64,000 nucleotides of DNA. Origin: Golubevia sp. BC0850 (lineage: Eukaryota; Basidiomycota; Exobasidiomycetes; Golubeviales; Golubeviaceae). This document shows positions 12,419 to 23,961 of the stretch, one piece after another (within the stretch, counting starts at the first letter, position 1; every line of letters begins with the position of its first letter). The position numbers and the translations under genes are program-made. The notes beneath the pieces are model-generated. The model saw nothing but the letters and a program-made list of their open reading frames with translations. It had not been told where the DNA came from and made no database searches. Where the stretch lies: positions 744,001 to 808,000 of the forward strand of contig JAAVVG010000009.1 of NCBI GenBank assembly GCA_012976225.1, given 5' to 3'.

Positions 12419-14349
12419 GATCGTGAGTTGGCTGCAGGAGATCTCTTCGACCGGTTCTTCGTTCACTCATGTGCTTCGCACCTTCCTTGCCTCCAATTCT
12501 CCCATCCCCGGTCAAAGTTCTTCGTTCAGCTAGTGTATCTCTGCACATATCAAGACTCTTTGGATCAGAGAGTTGATCTCGAATATAGAAAACTTCTACA
12601 GAACTTCAGAACAGGTCAGCACAAAGAAGGAAGAGAAAGGATATGTATTGACCGAGAAAAAAGAAATGAACAAAGCAAAACAGAAGGTCAGCTCGAGATT
12701 CCATTTGTGAAGTCAAGAACATGTCAGTTCAGAGCGAGATTGTTCCCCAGACGATGGGTAGAGCGGCGGTAGAAGTAGAGAAAAGGTGAGAAAAAGAGAA
12801 GGGAGAAACAGATTGCTCAATAAAACGAGAAAGAAAGAGACACATCAAGACCAGGAAATCGACTTGAAATTCGAAAATTTACTCAACTTAATGGCCCTCA
12901 TTCCACCGAGCTAGCATCTCTGCGAGAGCTCAGTAGGAAAGAGAGAAGAACCCCCCGAAACCACATTAGATGAACCTCGAACGAAAGTTCATCTCACAAT
13001 GTGCTATAAACTTCAGCGCTGTCGAATTTTTTCTGAGCAAGTAAGAGCCACCAAACTGTACTCAGCCTTCTTTAGCCCCCAGAACCGTAACATGGGACGT
13101 CAAAAAGCAGCTGGATCGATGTGACCATACTCGAGAAACTAATCTCGAGACAAGCTTACTCGAGACGAGTTTGCCCAACCCATTTCTATCTTCTGAATCA
13201 AATAGATGAATCTCAAATAGATGAATCGAACAGTAGCCCCCGAACCGAAAATGAAGACTAGATAGCTCCAAACTTGCCATGCGACAAAGTGATCCCCGTG
13301 AAGCGAAAGAGGAAAGAGAAGCCAAACTCTCTCTCCTGACTCAACTGAACTGAAACGGACCTGCTCTCAGACAGAGAGCGGCCTTGATACCACTGGAGGT
13401 AGACACGATCCTTTGGAAAGATGGTCGGGACCGGGACCGGGACTGGGACTGGGGCTGAGACTGGGACTGAGACTTGGGACTGAGACTTGGGACTGAGACT
13501 TGGGACCTGGAACTTGGGACCTGAAAGAAAGTTGGGACAGAGGAAGGGTATACTGAAAACGAAGTTCAAGACCTGAACTTCCGCCTTCTCCCTTCCTGTG
13601 TGACGATTGCTTCTGCATCTTCAATCATGACTAGCTGAGATCCAGCCAATTCTCTATGAACGTCATACTCGTCCGCAGAACTGAAGAGCTTGAGGAGAGC
13701 TTCAAGAGGGAAAGGACATCTTGAGGTTATACGTATGCCTCTTTTTTCAGCAGTGAAGAAGAGTTATCACTTCTTTGGTATCTGAACTCATCTCAAGATG
13801 ATTGAGAAATGCAGGAAAGAGCTTGAAATTGAAGTGTAGAAGGCTTCTTGAAATCTTCTCTTTGAATTGGATGCTGCAGGATCTCTCCACCTGTAATCCT
13901 ACTCACCCACTTTCTGCAAGGCCCCCTGTTTTCTTCCACCTTTTAAAATCTGTGGCTAAATGCTTACCGAATCTCACTTCCCCTCATTGCAGTTCCTTCT
14001 TCATCACCTAGAGGATCCATTCAACGAAGCAGATCTCCTTTCTCATCTCCGCCACGTCTCCTCGAGAAAATCTGGACTTGAATCTATCGATCTTGAGGTC
14101 AGTTTCTTTCGGATGAAGAGCTTCCACTAAGGTTGCTTCGTTGGATTATAGAGAAGCTAGAGATGAAAATAGGTGGCTTGAGGATTGGAATTGCGTGAGG
14201 AAGAAGCGGAGAGAGCTTGGATTTGAAGCTGTGGGAAGTTTTCACGTTGGTTGATGCTTGGAATTGAATCAAAGATGATTGAGATAAATTCAGATCTGGG
14301 ATAGAGTGGAAGGAAGGACGTTGATGTTGACTTTGACAGCTGCTGGGTT
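12419..14349. other. Gene-poor stretch with a minisatellite
   Basis: About 1.9 kb without a supportable gene. Open frames at 13258-13624 (-) exist only because the short-period repeat at 13425-13535 has no stops. The rest is mixed-composition DNA with no recognised product on either strand. Confidence 0.5.
13425..13535. repeat. Minisatellite, GGGACY hexamers grading into a 13-bp unit
   Basis: Several hexamers (GGGACC, GGGACT) run into three tandem copies of the 13-mer GGGACTGAGACTT and then diverged copies beginning GGGACCTGGAACTT. Unit drift from one side to the other suggests growth by slippage. It encodes nothing credible. Confidence 0.85.
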
Positions 14350-15973
14350 GTGAGCTGCTGGACCACCCGGCCGCCAATCGAAATCATCTCTTTCTTCCCT
14401 TCCCAAACATCTTTTCTTCATCCTTATCCAAAAACGAGCAAGAAGAACAAGCAACGTACTCCACCCAATCTTCACACGATTCCTGAAGATGTCGCCATTC
14501 AAGTAGCCAAGCAAATTGCCAGCTGGATAGTGATGGAACAGAACGACCAGTACGAAGAGAGAGAGGCGGAAAGAAAGTGAGTCGTCTCCGTGGCAGTAAC
14601 TGGGAATTGTCTCACTTATTTACTTGAAGATAAAACACTGAACTCTGTTCCACATCTGCAGGCTGAGAGATGTGACTCTTCGAGCGATTACTCTCAGCTG
14701 CAAAGGGAGCTATGCTAGATATCAGCCCTTCTTGTTTCAAAACATTACCTTCAACCCAACCCAGTTCACTGAGGTTTTTAACTTCTTTGATGACCACGCC
14801 GAAACTGCAGGTCCTGTTAAGCTTCTCAGGATTCTCCGTCCTTCATGGGAGGAGTCGCATAAGTCATTCGAGATTCTTCATTTCCCTGATGACCTGGACT
14901 TCCATCATAGGATTGAGACGCTTTCTCCAGAAGAGCTGCGAGCAGTTTCTCCAGCTCAATATGAGTTCTACCACCGTCAAGCTGCTGACTTCATGCTGGA
15001 ACATGCCTACGCTTCATTGGAGAATCTTCAAACATTAATTCTTTACTTCCCAGACAGATTTATGTTTCCTTTGGTGGGAGAATTCTACGACTTGAGAAAT
15101 CTGCTCCAATTCATCTATAGTTCACTTCGCCGCCTACATGTTGGTTTGCCAGTGTTTCAAGGAGGAGGACTCTTTGCTAGGCAAGCAATCTGGATCCTAT
15201 GCTTCACTCCAACTTTACGCTAGGCAGTGTTAAACGTCTTCATCTTCTTCACCGACCATGAATTTCTATCAGAATGCCAGGAAACTTTTGGTGGATTATC
15301 TAAAGTGGAAGATTTGGGACTTTGAGTCATCTTTGGGTTTGAACGTTCAAGACCGGAGACATTTTGGGGTTCACCTGAAGAGCTAGAGCAAAGTTGGACG
15401 GGCGGGAGTAGGAAGTCGGCACCGGTTTACGAATTCCTCCAAGTAGTGAACCAGCTCAACTCCCTGCAGCTTGCTTTCGGCAATAACCAGAGAGAGGAAG
15501 ACGAGACCTACATCTACGCAACCAGTGCTTCCGCTCTTGAGAAAAGATGTTCAGATACCATTCAACACCTCCGTCTCTCACATGCCTGGCCTCAATGGAC
15601 TGACGTCATGTCTCTCGATTATTCTCCATTCAATCAGATCAAGATACTGACTCTAGATCAAGATACCCTCTATACAATCACCTACAGCACTCAGAGTCAA
15701 CTCCCTCCCAATCTTGAGATCCTTGGTATAGCCTTCTACTCCTTAGACCAATGGGAGATTTCAGATCGTGACTTCTTGGCAGACGAGTCATTAGCAAACT
15801 TCCTGAGCTCTAGCGATCTCTCTCACTCTCAGCTCAAGCAGATTACGGTGCCACTCAAGCCAATCAATATTATCCTAGAAGAGTCGACAATCCCAGAACA
15901 AAGAGTAAAGTGGGAACGGGATAGGAAACTGCTTGAAGACTGTGAGGTGTTTAAGATGGTTAACTGGTGCTGA
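14350..15973 (+). pseudogene. F-box-like family gene, copy 1, with two in-frame stops
   Basis: Exon 1 (to 14576) carries an F-box-like helix region, IPEDVAIQVAKQIASWIV, then EEREAERK. A phase-2 intron (14577-14661, GTGAGT...CAG) follows. Exon 2 opens with LRDVTLRAITLSCKGSYARY. Exon 2 stays in one frame from 14662 to 15973 except for a TAG at 15221-15223 and a TGA roughly 100 nt further on. The text between and after the stops still reads as protein (VFIFFTDHEFLSECQETFGG, later ILTLDQDTLYTITYSTQSQ). This is a recently disabled host gene, or less likely one spliced around the stops. The intron position and following motif match copies at 24 kb and 50 kb. The start ATG is uncertain. Confidence 0.65.
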
Positions 15974-16724
15974 GACTTTTGAGAGACCGAGAGACCAGTG
16001 AGTCACAGCTCTCACTTCATTCGAGATTGGAGAAAGCAACGACACACTCCGAGAACTGTCTAACTTGAAAATCCTATCTTCCCTTTTCTTACAGTGGGAG
16101 ACGTATCTAAGGGAGAAAGTTGTCTGTCCACTCTTTTTGAATTCTCCCCTTTCGAAGCCGACACTGAGGGAGCTCGCGAACGGTATCTTAGAAGCTAAAG
16201 GGGTCAGAAAAGGTGAAATAGGGAAGTGTTCAAGGGGGACTTCAAAGAGATTGAGAGAGGCGGTTTTCAAGAGAACGAGAAAGAAGGGGGGTGGGGGAAA
16301 GAGCAAACGAGATTGAGAAGGTGGGAGAAGAAGGAGACAGGCTACTGTAGATTTCGAATTGTTTCTGCTGTCAAGACACGAATTTACTGATAGTTCATAT
16401 TCATCCCTCGTCTGCTTAGTGGTCTCTAAGTAGAATAGGCTCGCCATTCTGGGGGAGGCCGAATTGATTATTGAGACTTCCCTCGCTCTGCTTCAAATTT
16501 TTCCAATTCAGTGTTTGAATCCCTTTTCTCTCTCTTTGGTTTCATATTTCATATTTCATACTGCTCCATCATTTAGACTTGCATCCTTGCATTTTTGCCA
16601 CCGGTCCGATTGGTTTCACACCGCCTGCGAGACTCAGTAAAGTTCTTGAGATTTGCTTGACCTTCCTTTCTTTCTCCAACAATATACCCTCTCACCTCCT
16701 TCTCCTATTCAAAACGATTCTTGA
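15974..16724. other. Intergenic
   Basis: No gene is seen. A 190-codon minus-strand frame here (15875-16447) overlaps the pseudogene, is low in complexity and was rejected. The last 200 bp, pyrimidine-rich, are the presumed promoter of the UPF0658-type gene. Confidence 0.4.
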
Positions 16725-18938
16725 ATGGCGTCTAATTATTATCAAGATTACAGTGCTTACGAGTCTTACGCAGACGATGCAACAGATTCTCAATCACAAT
16801 CACAACCTCAAACTTCACAGAATCCTCAATCATCTCTTCTACCTTCTTTACCTCCAAAACAAGTAGCTTCACCAAATCCAATTAGTAGAAACGTTTCCTA
16901 TTCTCAAAACTCTTACACAAACCGAGATGAATCTACTCAAATCTCATCACCAGATGTATCTCAATCTAATGCCTCACCTCTAAATCGATCTCTTGGAACT
17001 CAAGCTTCAAGGAATACAAAGAAAACAAGCACATCAGGTACTGCTTCTACTTCAAATGTAGTCGCTTTAACGACGAATTGGTGGGATACTTTGGTTCCCA
17101 GTAGATGGGCTGGAATCTATTTGGGTGTTATCTTGGTGGAGACTATCGTCGTTGTCACTATGGTCTCGATTGTATTCGGTCTGATTCAGGTGAGTAGGAG
17201 ATTTGGAGAATTGAATGAGAGGAAGAGAAGATGGGAAAAGACGTCTGAAGGATTCGAGTTTGATACATGCGGGGCAGCAGAGCAGAGGGGGACAAGATAG
17301 AAACCTCAGAGAACAGCATATGTGTCTGGAATAATTTCATCTTTTGGTATTTGGAATATGAATAGCTATCGCACAAGGCCTTCTTGATCTTTGGAAGTCG
17401 AACTGTGGTTCTGACTGTGACCCCCCTTGTCTGCCCTACTCTCTGCTCACCTTCCGCTCACAGTCAAGGGTAGAAGATCCCAAAAATCAAGAAATCAAGA
17501 CAGTTCCAGTCTATGTAAGTTCTCAACACCTTCAAAGATCAAAAGGATATTTCACTAGACCTCTCACTTACCCATTTTCCCCTCCCTTCAGCTGGCAATC
17601 TTTGTCTTCGGAATGTTATTCGAAGTAGTCTTTGCCTTAGATGCCGCTCGATTAAAGAACACAATTCAGTTGATTGGAGTTTCAATCTTCAACATCGCTT
17701 TAATCATCACTGCATCTTTAGAAATCACTCAGGTTAGAGACGGAATCCAAGCGGAAGTTAGACAAGAGAGGCAGGATGGAGGTACAGCTCCTGCTGCTGG
17801 ACTTTATTCTACTGTTGAGAAATTCTTGATCGTAGTACCTGTGATTGTTGGAATCGCTCAATTCCCAATTATGATAATCACTTGGAAATTGCATCAGGAA
17901 TTTGGTTGGTTGATTTATAAGAAGTTGGGTGCCGATTTGAAGATTAGGAAAATGTTCATGTGGTATCAGGTTAGTAGATGCAGCCAGCTTCTCTTGTTTC
18001 TCACCTTATTGAGAAGACGAGAAGAGAAACAGCACCAAATGAATCTTGTCCTCTCTCAAGACGGACGCTTTCTGTTTCTCATCTCGCTCTTCACTCTCTC
18101 CAATTCCACACTCTCCCTTCCCTCTATTGATCAAATTTTCTTGCTCGTCTCCTTTCGCCTCTCTCAGATCTTCGTCGTCCTCCTCAAGTTCACCTTCTTC
18201 TTCGGAACCGGTTTCTCAGTAGCCTACTTAATCCTAATCGAAGATCACGATTCCTGGTCTTTCCCAGTCACGATAGCCGCAATTCCAGTAGCTATAGCAG
18301 CTCTAGTTATGGCCGCGGTGGCAGCCAAGAAGGAGATCAAGTGGTTAATGATGTTTTCGATCTTATTATTCATTGCTGGTTTGACTTACTTCGCTTATCA
18401 ATTGAGTAGAATGTATAGTCCTAGTACGGCTGAGAACTATGTCACTGTCAAGTTGACTTTGACTTGGTTTAGTATCTTTAGTATAGTGAGTAATGGAGGT
18501 TTGTGTGAACGAGGTCGGTTCGATTTCGACTGAGATGTAAGACACTCTTCTCGTTTCTCTTTCCAACAGGCCTCATTAATCCTAACCACAATCTTAGCTC
18601 TCATCTGTTTCAACAATTTCAATCAAGGTTTAAAAGAAGCGCACATTAAATCCAAATCTTCAACCAACACCATTTCTCGTACCAGACAAGTTGGAATGGC
18701 AATGAGGAATAAAAGGAACTCTTCTAACAATCAATTGAGCTCACCTTCTCAACATGGTGGTTCTAGATTTGGTAAAAATCCGATTTTGGAAGATGAAGAA
18801 AATGAATTGGGAGTGGATGAAAGTTGGGGTGAAATGAGAGAAGTTGAGAATACCAATGGAGATCGTAGAGGATCTAATCCAATGGGAATTGGAATCAACA
18901 ATGGGAATGGGAATGCTAGTAGATTGAGTTTGGATTAA
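16725..18938 (+). CDS. Multi-pass membrane protein, UPF0658 Golgi type
   Basis: Five exons, 16725-17189, 17464-17514, 17592-17969, 18168-18485 and 18570-18938, close to 526 residues. A Gln/Ser/Pro-rich cytosolic N-terminus of ~105 residues precedes about seven hydrophobic helices. Examples are WAGIYLGVILVETIVVVTMV, LAIFVFGMLFEVVFALDAA, TIQLIGVSIFNIALIITASL and FLIVVPVIVGIAQFPIMII. The C-terminus is polar. The arrangement, with VPVYLAIFVFG and DAARLKNTIQLIGVSIFNIAL, resembles the fungal UPF0658 family whose fission-yeast members sit in the Golgi. The biochemical role is unknown. The 51-nt second exon is needed to keep phase and links TM1 to TM2. The family call is from memory and is moderately sure; the gene model is strong. 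Confidence 0.8.
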
Positions 18939-19965
18939 AGAAGAGAGAGAGATGAGGGGGTAGGACAAGGTGGTTGGACTTGAAACTTCTCTTCTCTTTC
19001 TTTTCGTTTGGATCCTTTTGGACATTTTCTAGAAGGCTTGGGTCTCGTTCTGTGGTTCTACCTCTTCTATGATGCTTACTTCCAAATCATACCTTCCAGA
19101 TCAAGTAAATGTTGTCTCCATCATCTCTCCCATTCGCTTTCTCTCCACTTTCTTCACCTTCTCTCCACTTTCTTCACCTCCTTCTCTGCTGCTCAGATCA
19201 TGACCTGCTTATCACTTTATTTCATGTTCTCCGCTGTTAAAAGTCACGTTTTCCTTAATGTATACCCATCTTTCTTTTCTTTCTATCTTCTTCTAATGGA
19301 TTCGATTCCCCATCCACCTTTTCGAGCTCATCGTCATGGCTTGATGGCTTGATCGGTCCCTCTTTCTGCGGCCGTGATCAGTGGTCCATGATCAAGAGAT
19401 CTTCCTTTCTCCTTGTTCTCTTGAGACTTTCCCAAAGTTTTTCCAAGTCGAGGAGGAGATCGAACAACGGAAGCTCGAGCCGTCCAGGTTATGATCGCGC
19501 CTCTTGCTTGGGCCCTTGGGAAGATTGTTGATCTTTCTTTTCTCTTCTTCTCGTTCTCCACTGTCTCCCAACTCTTTCTCCTCTTTGCAATCTCTCTTTA
19601 AAGGGAACCTCGAATAGTTTCGAAGGGTCAGTCAATTGACAATCGCTGTCAGACGTCAAGCGTCAAAATCAGAAACTCTCTAGTGCATTCCTCTCTCAAC
19701 ATCTTGATCTCCTATCCGTTTCTCCACTGACTACCTCCTTCAAACGTCGTTCAAGCGTCTACCAATCAAGCTTCAAGAAGATTCCTTAATAACAAGTTGT
19801 CAGTCAATTCGTTGAAACAAAGGAGAATCCCATTTGTTATCCTTTCTAACTTCTATAAACAAAGCAAAAGTCGCGGCACCACTCCACTTCTGCTTTCCTT
19901 CCTTTCGATCCTCTCTTCTTCCTCCTGCCACCAACTTTGCCTGCTCTTTTTCCATTCAATTTGAG
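18939..19965. other. Intergenic, promoter of the TRP-like gene
   Basis: About 1.0 kb of pyrimidine-rich DNA without a supportable gene. It includes a short direct repeat at about 19140-19175 (CTCTCCACTTTCTTCACCT, twice). Frames here lack recognisable content. Confidence 0.4.
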
Positions 19966-22920
19966 ATGGTTCTCTCATTTCTATCAAACAGATCAAGGCG
20001 GAAAGGGAATAACAAAACTTCATCCAGTCCAACTTCAACTTCAGTAGCAGTCACGACCCTGAGTCTCTTAGCTCTATCTTCAACTGTCTCTGCAAATTCA
20101 ATCTACCCAACTGAAGATACCAATTCAGCTGGAATAGGTGCTCCAAGGCAACTATGTAAGTAACTCGTTGTTGCCTCATCCTTGACGGTGTCTGTGGAAT
20201 GGATCACTCAACCCACCACCACCACCAATTCAAGTTTTTACAAATTCTCCGTAACCCATCGTACTTATCCTCCTCCTTCCTTCTTTAATCTCTTTCCCAG
20301 ACACATCATCAGCGGCTTATTGTTCACCACCTTTAGCTCTCTTGGTGACGGCCTTGGATCTGAAGTTCTTCCCAGGTAATAAAACTTTGGAATTCGATCT
20401 AGCAGCTGCCTCGATTGATCCGAATTTGAATGCTACCATCGGATTGACCGTCAACGCTTATGGTCTAGGTCTTTTCGACGTTCAATTAGATCTTTGTGAT
20501 CTGGGAGGGGGTTTGCTTTGTCCATTACCGACTTATGAGTTCAATGGTGAGTCTTGAGAAGAGCGGGTGGCACAAAGGAAACGGTGTTAGGGGAATGGTC
20601 AGAGTTTGAATGAAACGATGGGCAGGCAGAGATGGCGGAATTGATGCAAAATTTTAGATCATTGCAGAAACATCACAAAATGATGGAAGAGATGAACGTC
20701 TAGTCGAGGACTTTGACTTCTAATTGAACTGCTCATCAGCCCATCTTACTCATCCTCATTCTTCCAATTCATCCCTCCTCCAGGTGGTGGAATCTTTCCA
20801 GTTCCAGATGGTTTAGCAGATGGCTTACCAGGGATCGCCTTCACAATTCCAGATTTAGAAGCCGTTGCAACTTTAGAGATCACCAATCAAGCCACTGGAG
20901 AAGTAGTGGGATGTGTTCAAGCAACTTTATCGAATGGTCACACAACTCATCAAAAGGGAGCCATGTGGGCAACAGTAGGCTTGGCAATTCTAGCAGCTTT
21001 ATCATCAATCTTACATTCTTGCATTGCTCAATCTAATGGTGCAGCTCAATGGAGAATCATCGACGTTATGATGTCACTTCAACATGTTGCTATTGCCTCC
21101 TTCCTTTCTTTAACTTATCCAATCGCTTTCATTTCGTATGCTCTTAATTTTGGATGGTCAGTTGGGATGATCGATATCAAACCTCTACAGAATAGCATTA
21201 CAAGTACTAGGATGAAAACTGGTGGAATGGACACGGCAGTTTTTGGAAGTGATTTGACTGCTCAAACTGGTAGAAAGTATTCTCCCTTCACTTCGACTTC
21301 TAGCCCTCCAACAACTAGTTTGGGAGGTCTTGGTGGTTTAGGTGGGATTAACTTGGCTGCTAAACTTCCAGGCAGCCCTCAAATCGAATCTTACTCAACT
21401 CTTTCACAAAACGTCAAGTCTAATATTCAAACTCTGAAAGCTCTACCTGGGACTGGTTATTTGAACATGGGAGAAGGTCTCTTCAAACGTCAACAGTATG
21501 CTCCAAATACTGGTCCTGATGGTCATTTGATTCAATCTACCGATTCTTCTCAAATTCACACCATTATTGGAAATGGTACTTCTTCAGAAGGGATCGCAAT
21601 GTTTTCAGAAAGGTTATACATCGCTCCTGACAATGCCTTTTTAACCGTTTTAGTTTCTGGAATGATCTTCCTCGGTCTCGTCTTGATTGCCCTTCTACTC
21701 ATTTATCTAGTTGCTTTGATCTTGAAGAAGACTATCGGAAGGAATAAAGATCACGGTTGGGCTACTAGATTCTCTGACAAGAAAGAATTCTTCGGAATCC
21801 TCATCCCAGTCTTTTTGGGAAGATTCTTTTTGATCACCTTCCCTATCTTCTTAATCTTTGCTTTCTATCAGTGGAAAACTGGTGACAGTTGGGTTCCGGA
21901 TTTCTTAGCTGCTATCTTTTTGGTCTTCTTCTTGGTGGCTGGAACGGTCTTGTTCTGGCCTATGATTAGATATGTCAGGAAGAATGGTGGTGAAAGTAAA
22001 TTTAGGGAGAATCTTTATTATGATGAGAGAGATAGAGCGGCGGATGTTGGAGTTAGTGGTTGGAAAGGAGTTCCAAACGCTCATGAAGGAACTTTGGTTA
22101 AGAGAGATGGTGCGATGGCTCATCCTTATAGACCTAGGTTCTATTGGTTTGCGCTGGTCTTTTTGGGAGCTGCTGTTGTCAGGGTGAGTCATTTGTACCG
22201 GATCGAGAGATCGTTCGAAATCAAAAGGTCGACCTACCTCGATTCTCTTTCCCCTCTCTGTCCTCTTTCTGACCTTCTCACCCTTCACACATCTTCTCCT
22301 TCGTTCTTTCTCTTTCTCTTTCTCTCTTCTTCACTCCCTTTCCTTCCCTGTATCAGGCTGCATTCATCGCTTTCGCTCAAGGACACGGTTTCGTTCAATC
22401 CGTAGGACTTCTAGTTTTAGAATTCCTCTTCACAATAGTTCTCTGCATCCTCCGAGTAGGAAGAGACAAGAAGTCAGACTTTGTCTTCATCGTCCTAGCC
22501 ATCACTAGAGTCTTAAGTTGGGCTACCTGTGTAGCTTTCACTCACGAAGCAGACGTAACCACCATCCCAAGAGTCATCGTAGGTTTCGTTCTGATAGTCG
22601 TTACAGGTTTACCAATCATTTTCCTATTTTTCGTAACCGTTCTTGACTTAGTCAGTCCTTTCAGAAAGAAAAAGCTAAATCCAGTCAGAAGAGATGAAGA
22701 TGGAAAGGTTATTGGAGAAGAGACGGAAGGGGAAGGCTACCAGTATGGAAAAGTCGCTAACCCTGGTGAAGGAGAAATGAGAGAGGTCAGAAGTAATGGT
22801 GGAGATGGATTGAGTCCGAATGAAAGTGAAGGAAATCAACAACTAGGTGCTGGTCAAAGAACCGTGACTGATGCCTCGGGCTCATCAGATGAACACGACG
22901 GTCAGCCAAGAGTCTATTAG
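19966..22920 (+). CDS. TRP-like ion channel / Flc-type protein with ML-like domain
   Basis: Four exons, 19966-20155, 20301-20546, 20784-22183 and 22357-22920, close to 799 residues. A signal sequence (VAVTTLSLLALSSTVSA, after a basic stretch) leads into a luminal ML-like domain (~45-230). This has paired cysteines in YCSPPL, LDLCDLGGGLLCPLPTYEF and VGCVQATL. The TRP domain follows with about nine TM helices. It includes the hallmark VMMSLQHVAIASFLSLTYPIAF followed by FISYALNFGWSVGMI, and LVSGMIFLGLVLIALLLIYLV. The tail is acidic and Gly/Ser-rich. Fungal relatives (Flc1-3, Pkd2) act in calcium entry, cell-wall integrity and possibly flavin transport at the plasma membrane or ER. Which subgroup this belongs to cannot be settled by eye. 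The first ATG of the open leader is used as start. Confidence 0.88.
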
Positions 22921-23961
22921 GTTAAGTACGACTTAATGAACTCCTTCAACTTCACGTTTCAAATCACTTCAAAGCATTTACCTCTCACTATCAATATTCT
23001 CTATCCCTTCAACTCAGCGCAGAAGCCGACCGCTAGACTCTACAAAACCTTTCTCTCTCGCTATCTAATTCCAAACACGCCATAAAGCACTCTCTCTCTA
23101 GTTTTGGTTTCTACTTTAATCATAACGACAACAAGTTATACAAACTCTCAACTCAACACTCATTTGCAAGTTTCCGGATTTAACACACAAACACACACAT
23201 TCATTTTTCTCAAGCCTTTTCTTTTCTTTGCTTTTCTTTTCTTTGGGGGTTTCTGCTACTCTTCTTTGCATCTTCAAAACAAAGTCTTCTTCCGATTTAA
23301 AAGAAGGCTGGATCGTCTGTTCTCTTCAAAAATCAAAGGTCGATAAGACCTCTTTCTTGTACATCTTCTCCCTTGCCGTTTACACTGCTATTCCCATACA
23401 CTTTTCATTTATTTTCGTCCTTGCTACCTCTTTCTCTATTTCGTTGCTTCTGCTTTTGTTTTCTTCGCGAGTGAAGAACTCTGTTCACACCTCTTTTGGC
23501 CTACTTTTCCCTGCTGTAGATACAACACTTGCTCTCAATAGATGTCTTCCTTGCAATCTTCGAACTACGAGAATCACACTACTTTAAACGAGACTTTCTC
23601 GCGGCATAGGCGTTATAGTCGATGTGATTTTACTGGGTGGAAAGGTTCGTTCATAACCAATCACCCCCAGCTCGCTCAACTTCCTTTCCTTTCGGTTCTC
23701 CAAGCTATTTCGGGGTCTTGTCGCTTTATTGATTTAAGGCAAGTGCATTTGAGCAAATGGAAAGCGGGCCATGGTAAGAGAAGGAGAGATAGAAAGTGAG
23801 GAAATCTAGAGAAAGCTGGGATTTGGCCAGTTTGGAAGAAGGTCTGAAGCTCTCAAGAAGCTCAACAAGAGCGCTTCAGCATCTCAGGTCACGGGACTAC
23901 TCTATGCCAGGAGTATTCAAATAAAAAGATTCTAGTCAGTCATTTCTGCTCTGTTGTACAG
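22921..23961. other. Intergenic
   Basis: About 1.0 kb, T-rich in the first part. An 85-codon frame at 23542-23799 could be an upstream exon of the decayed F-box-like copy 2, but it does not align with exon 1 of the other copies. Confidence 0.35.

Noticed and set aside
13258-13624. Two overlapping minus-strand frames rich in Val/Pro/Ser
   Set aside because: They are open only because the minisatellite lacks stops.
15875-16447. 190-codon frame on the minus strand
   Set aside because: It is low in complexity, overlaps the 3' end of F-box-like copy 1 antisense, and has no recognisable motif.
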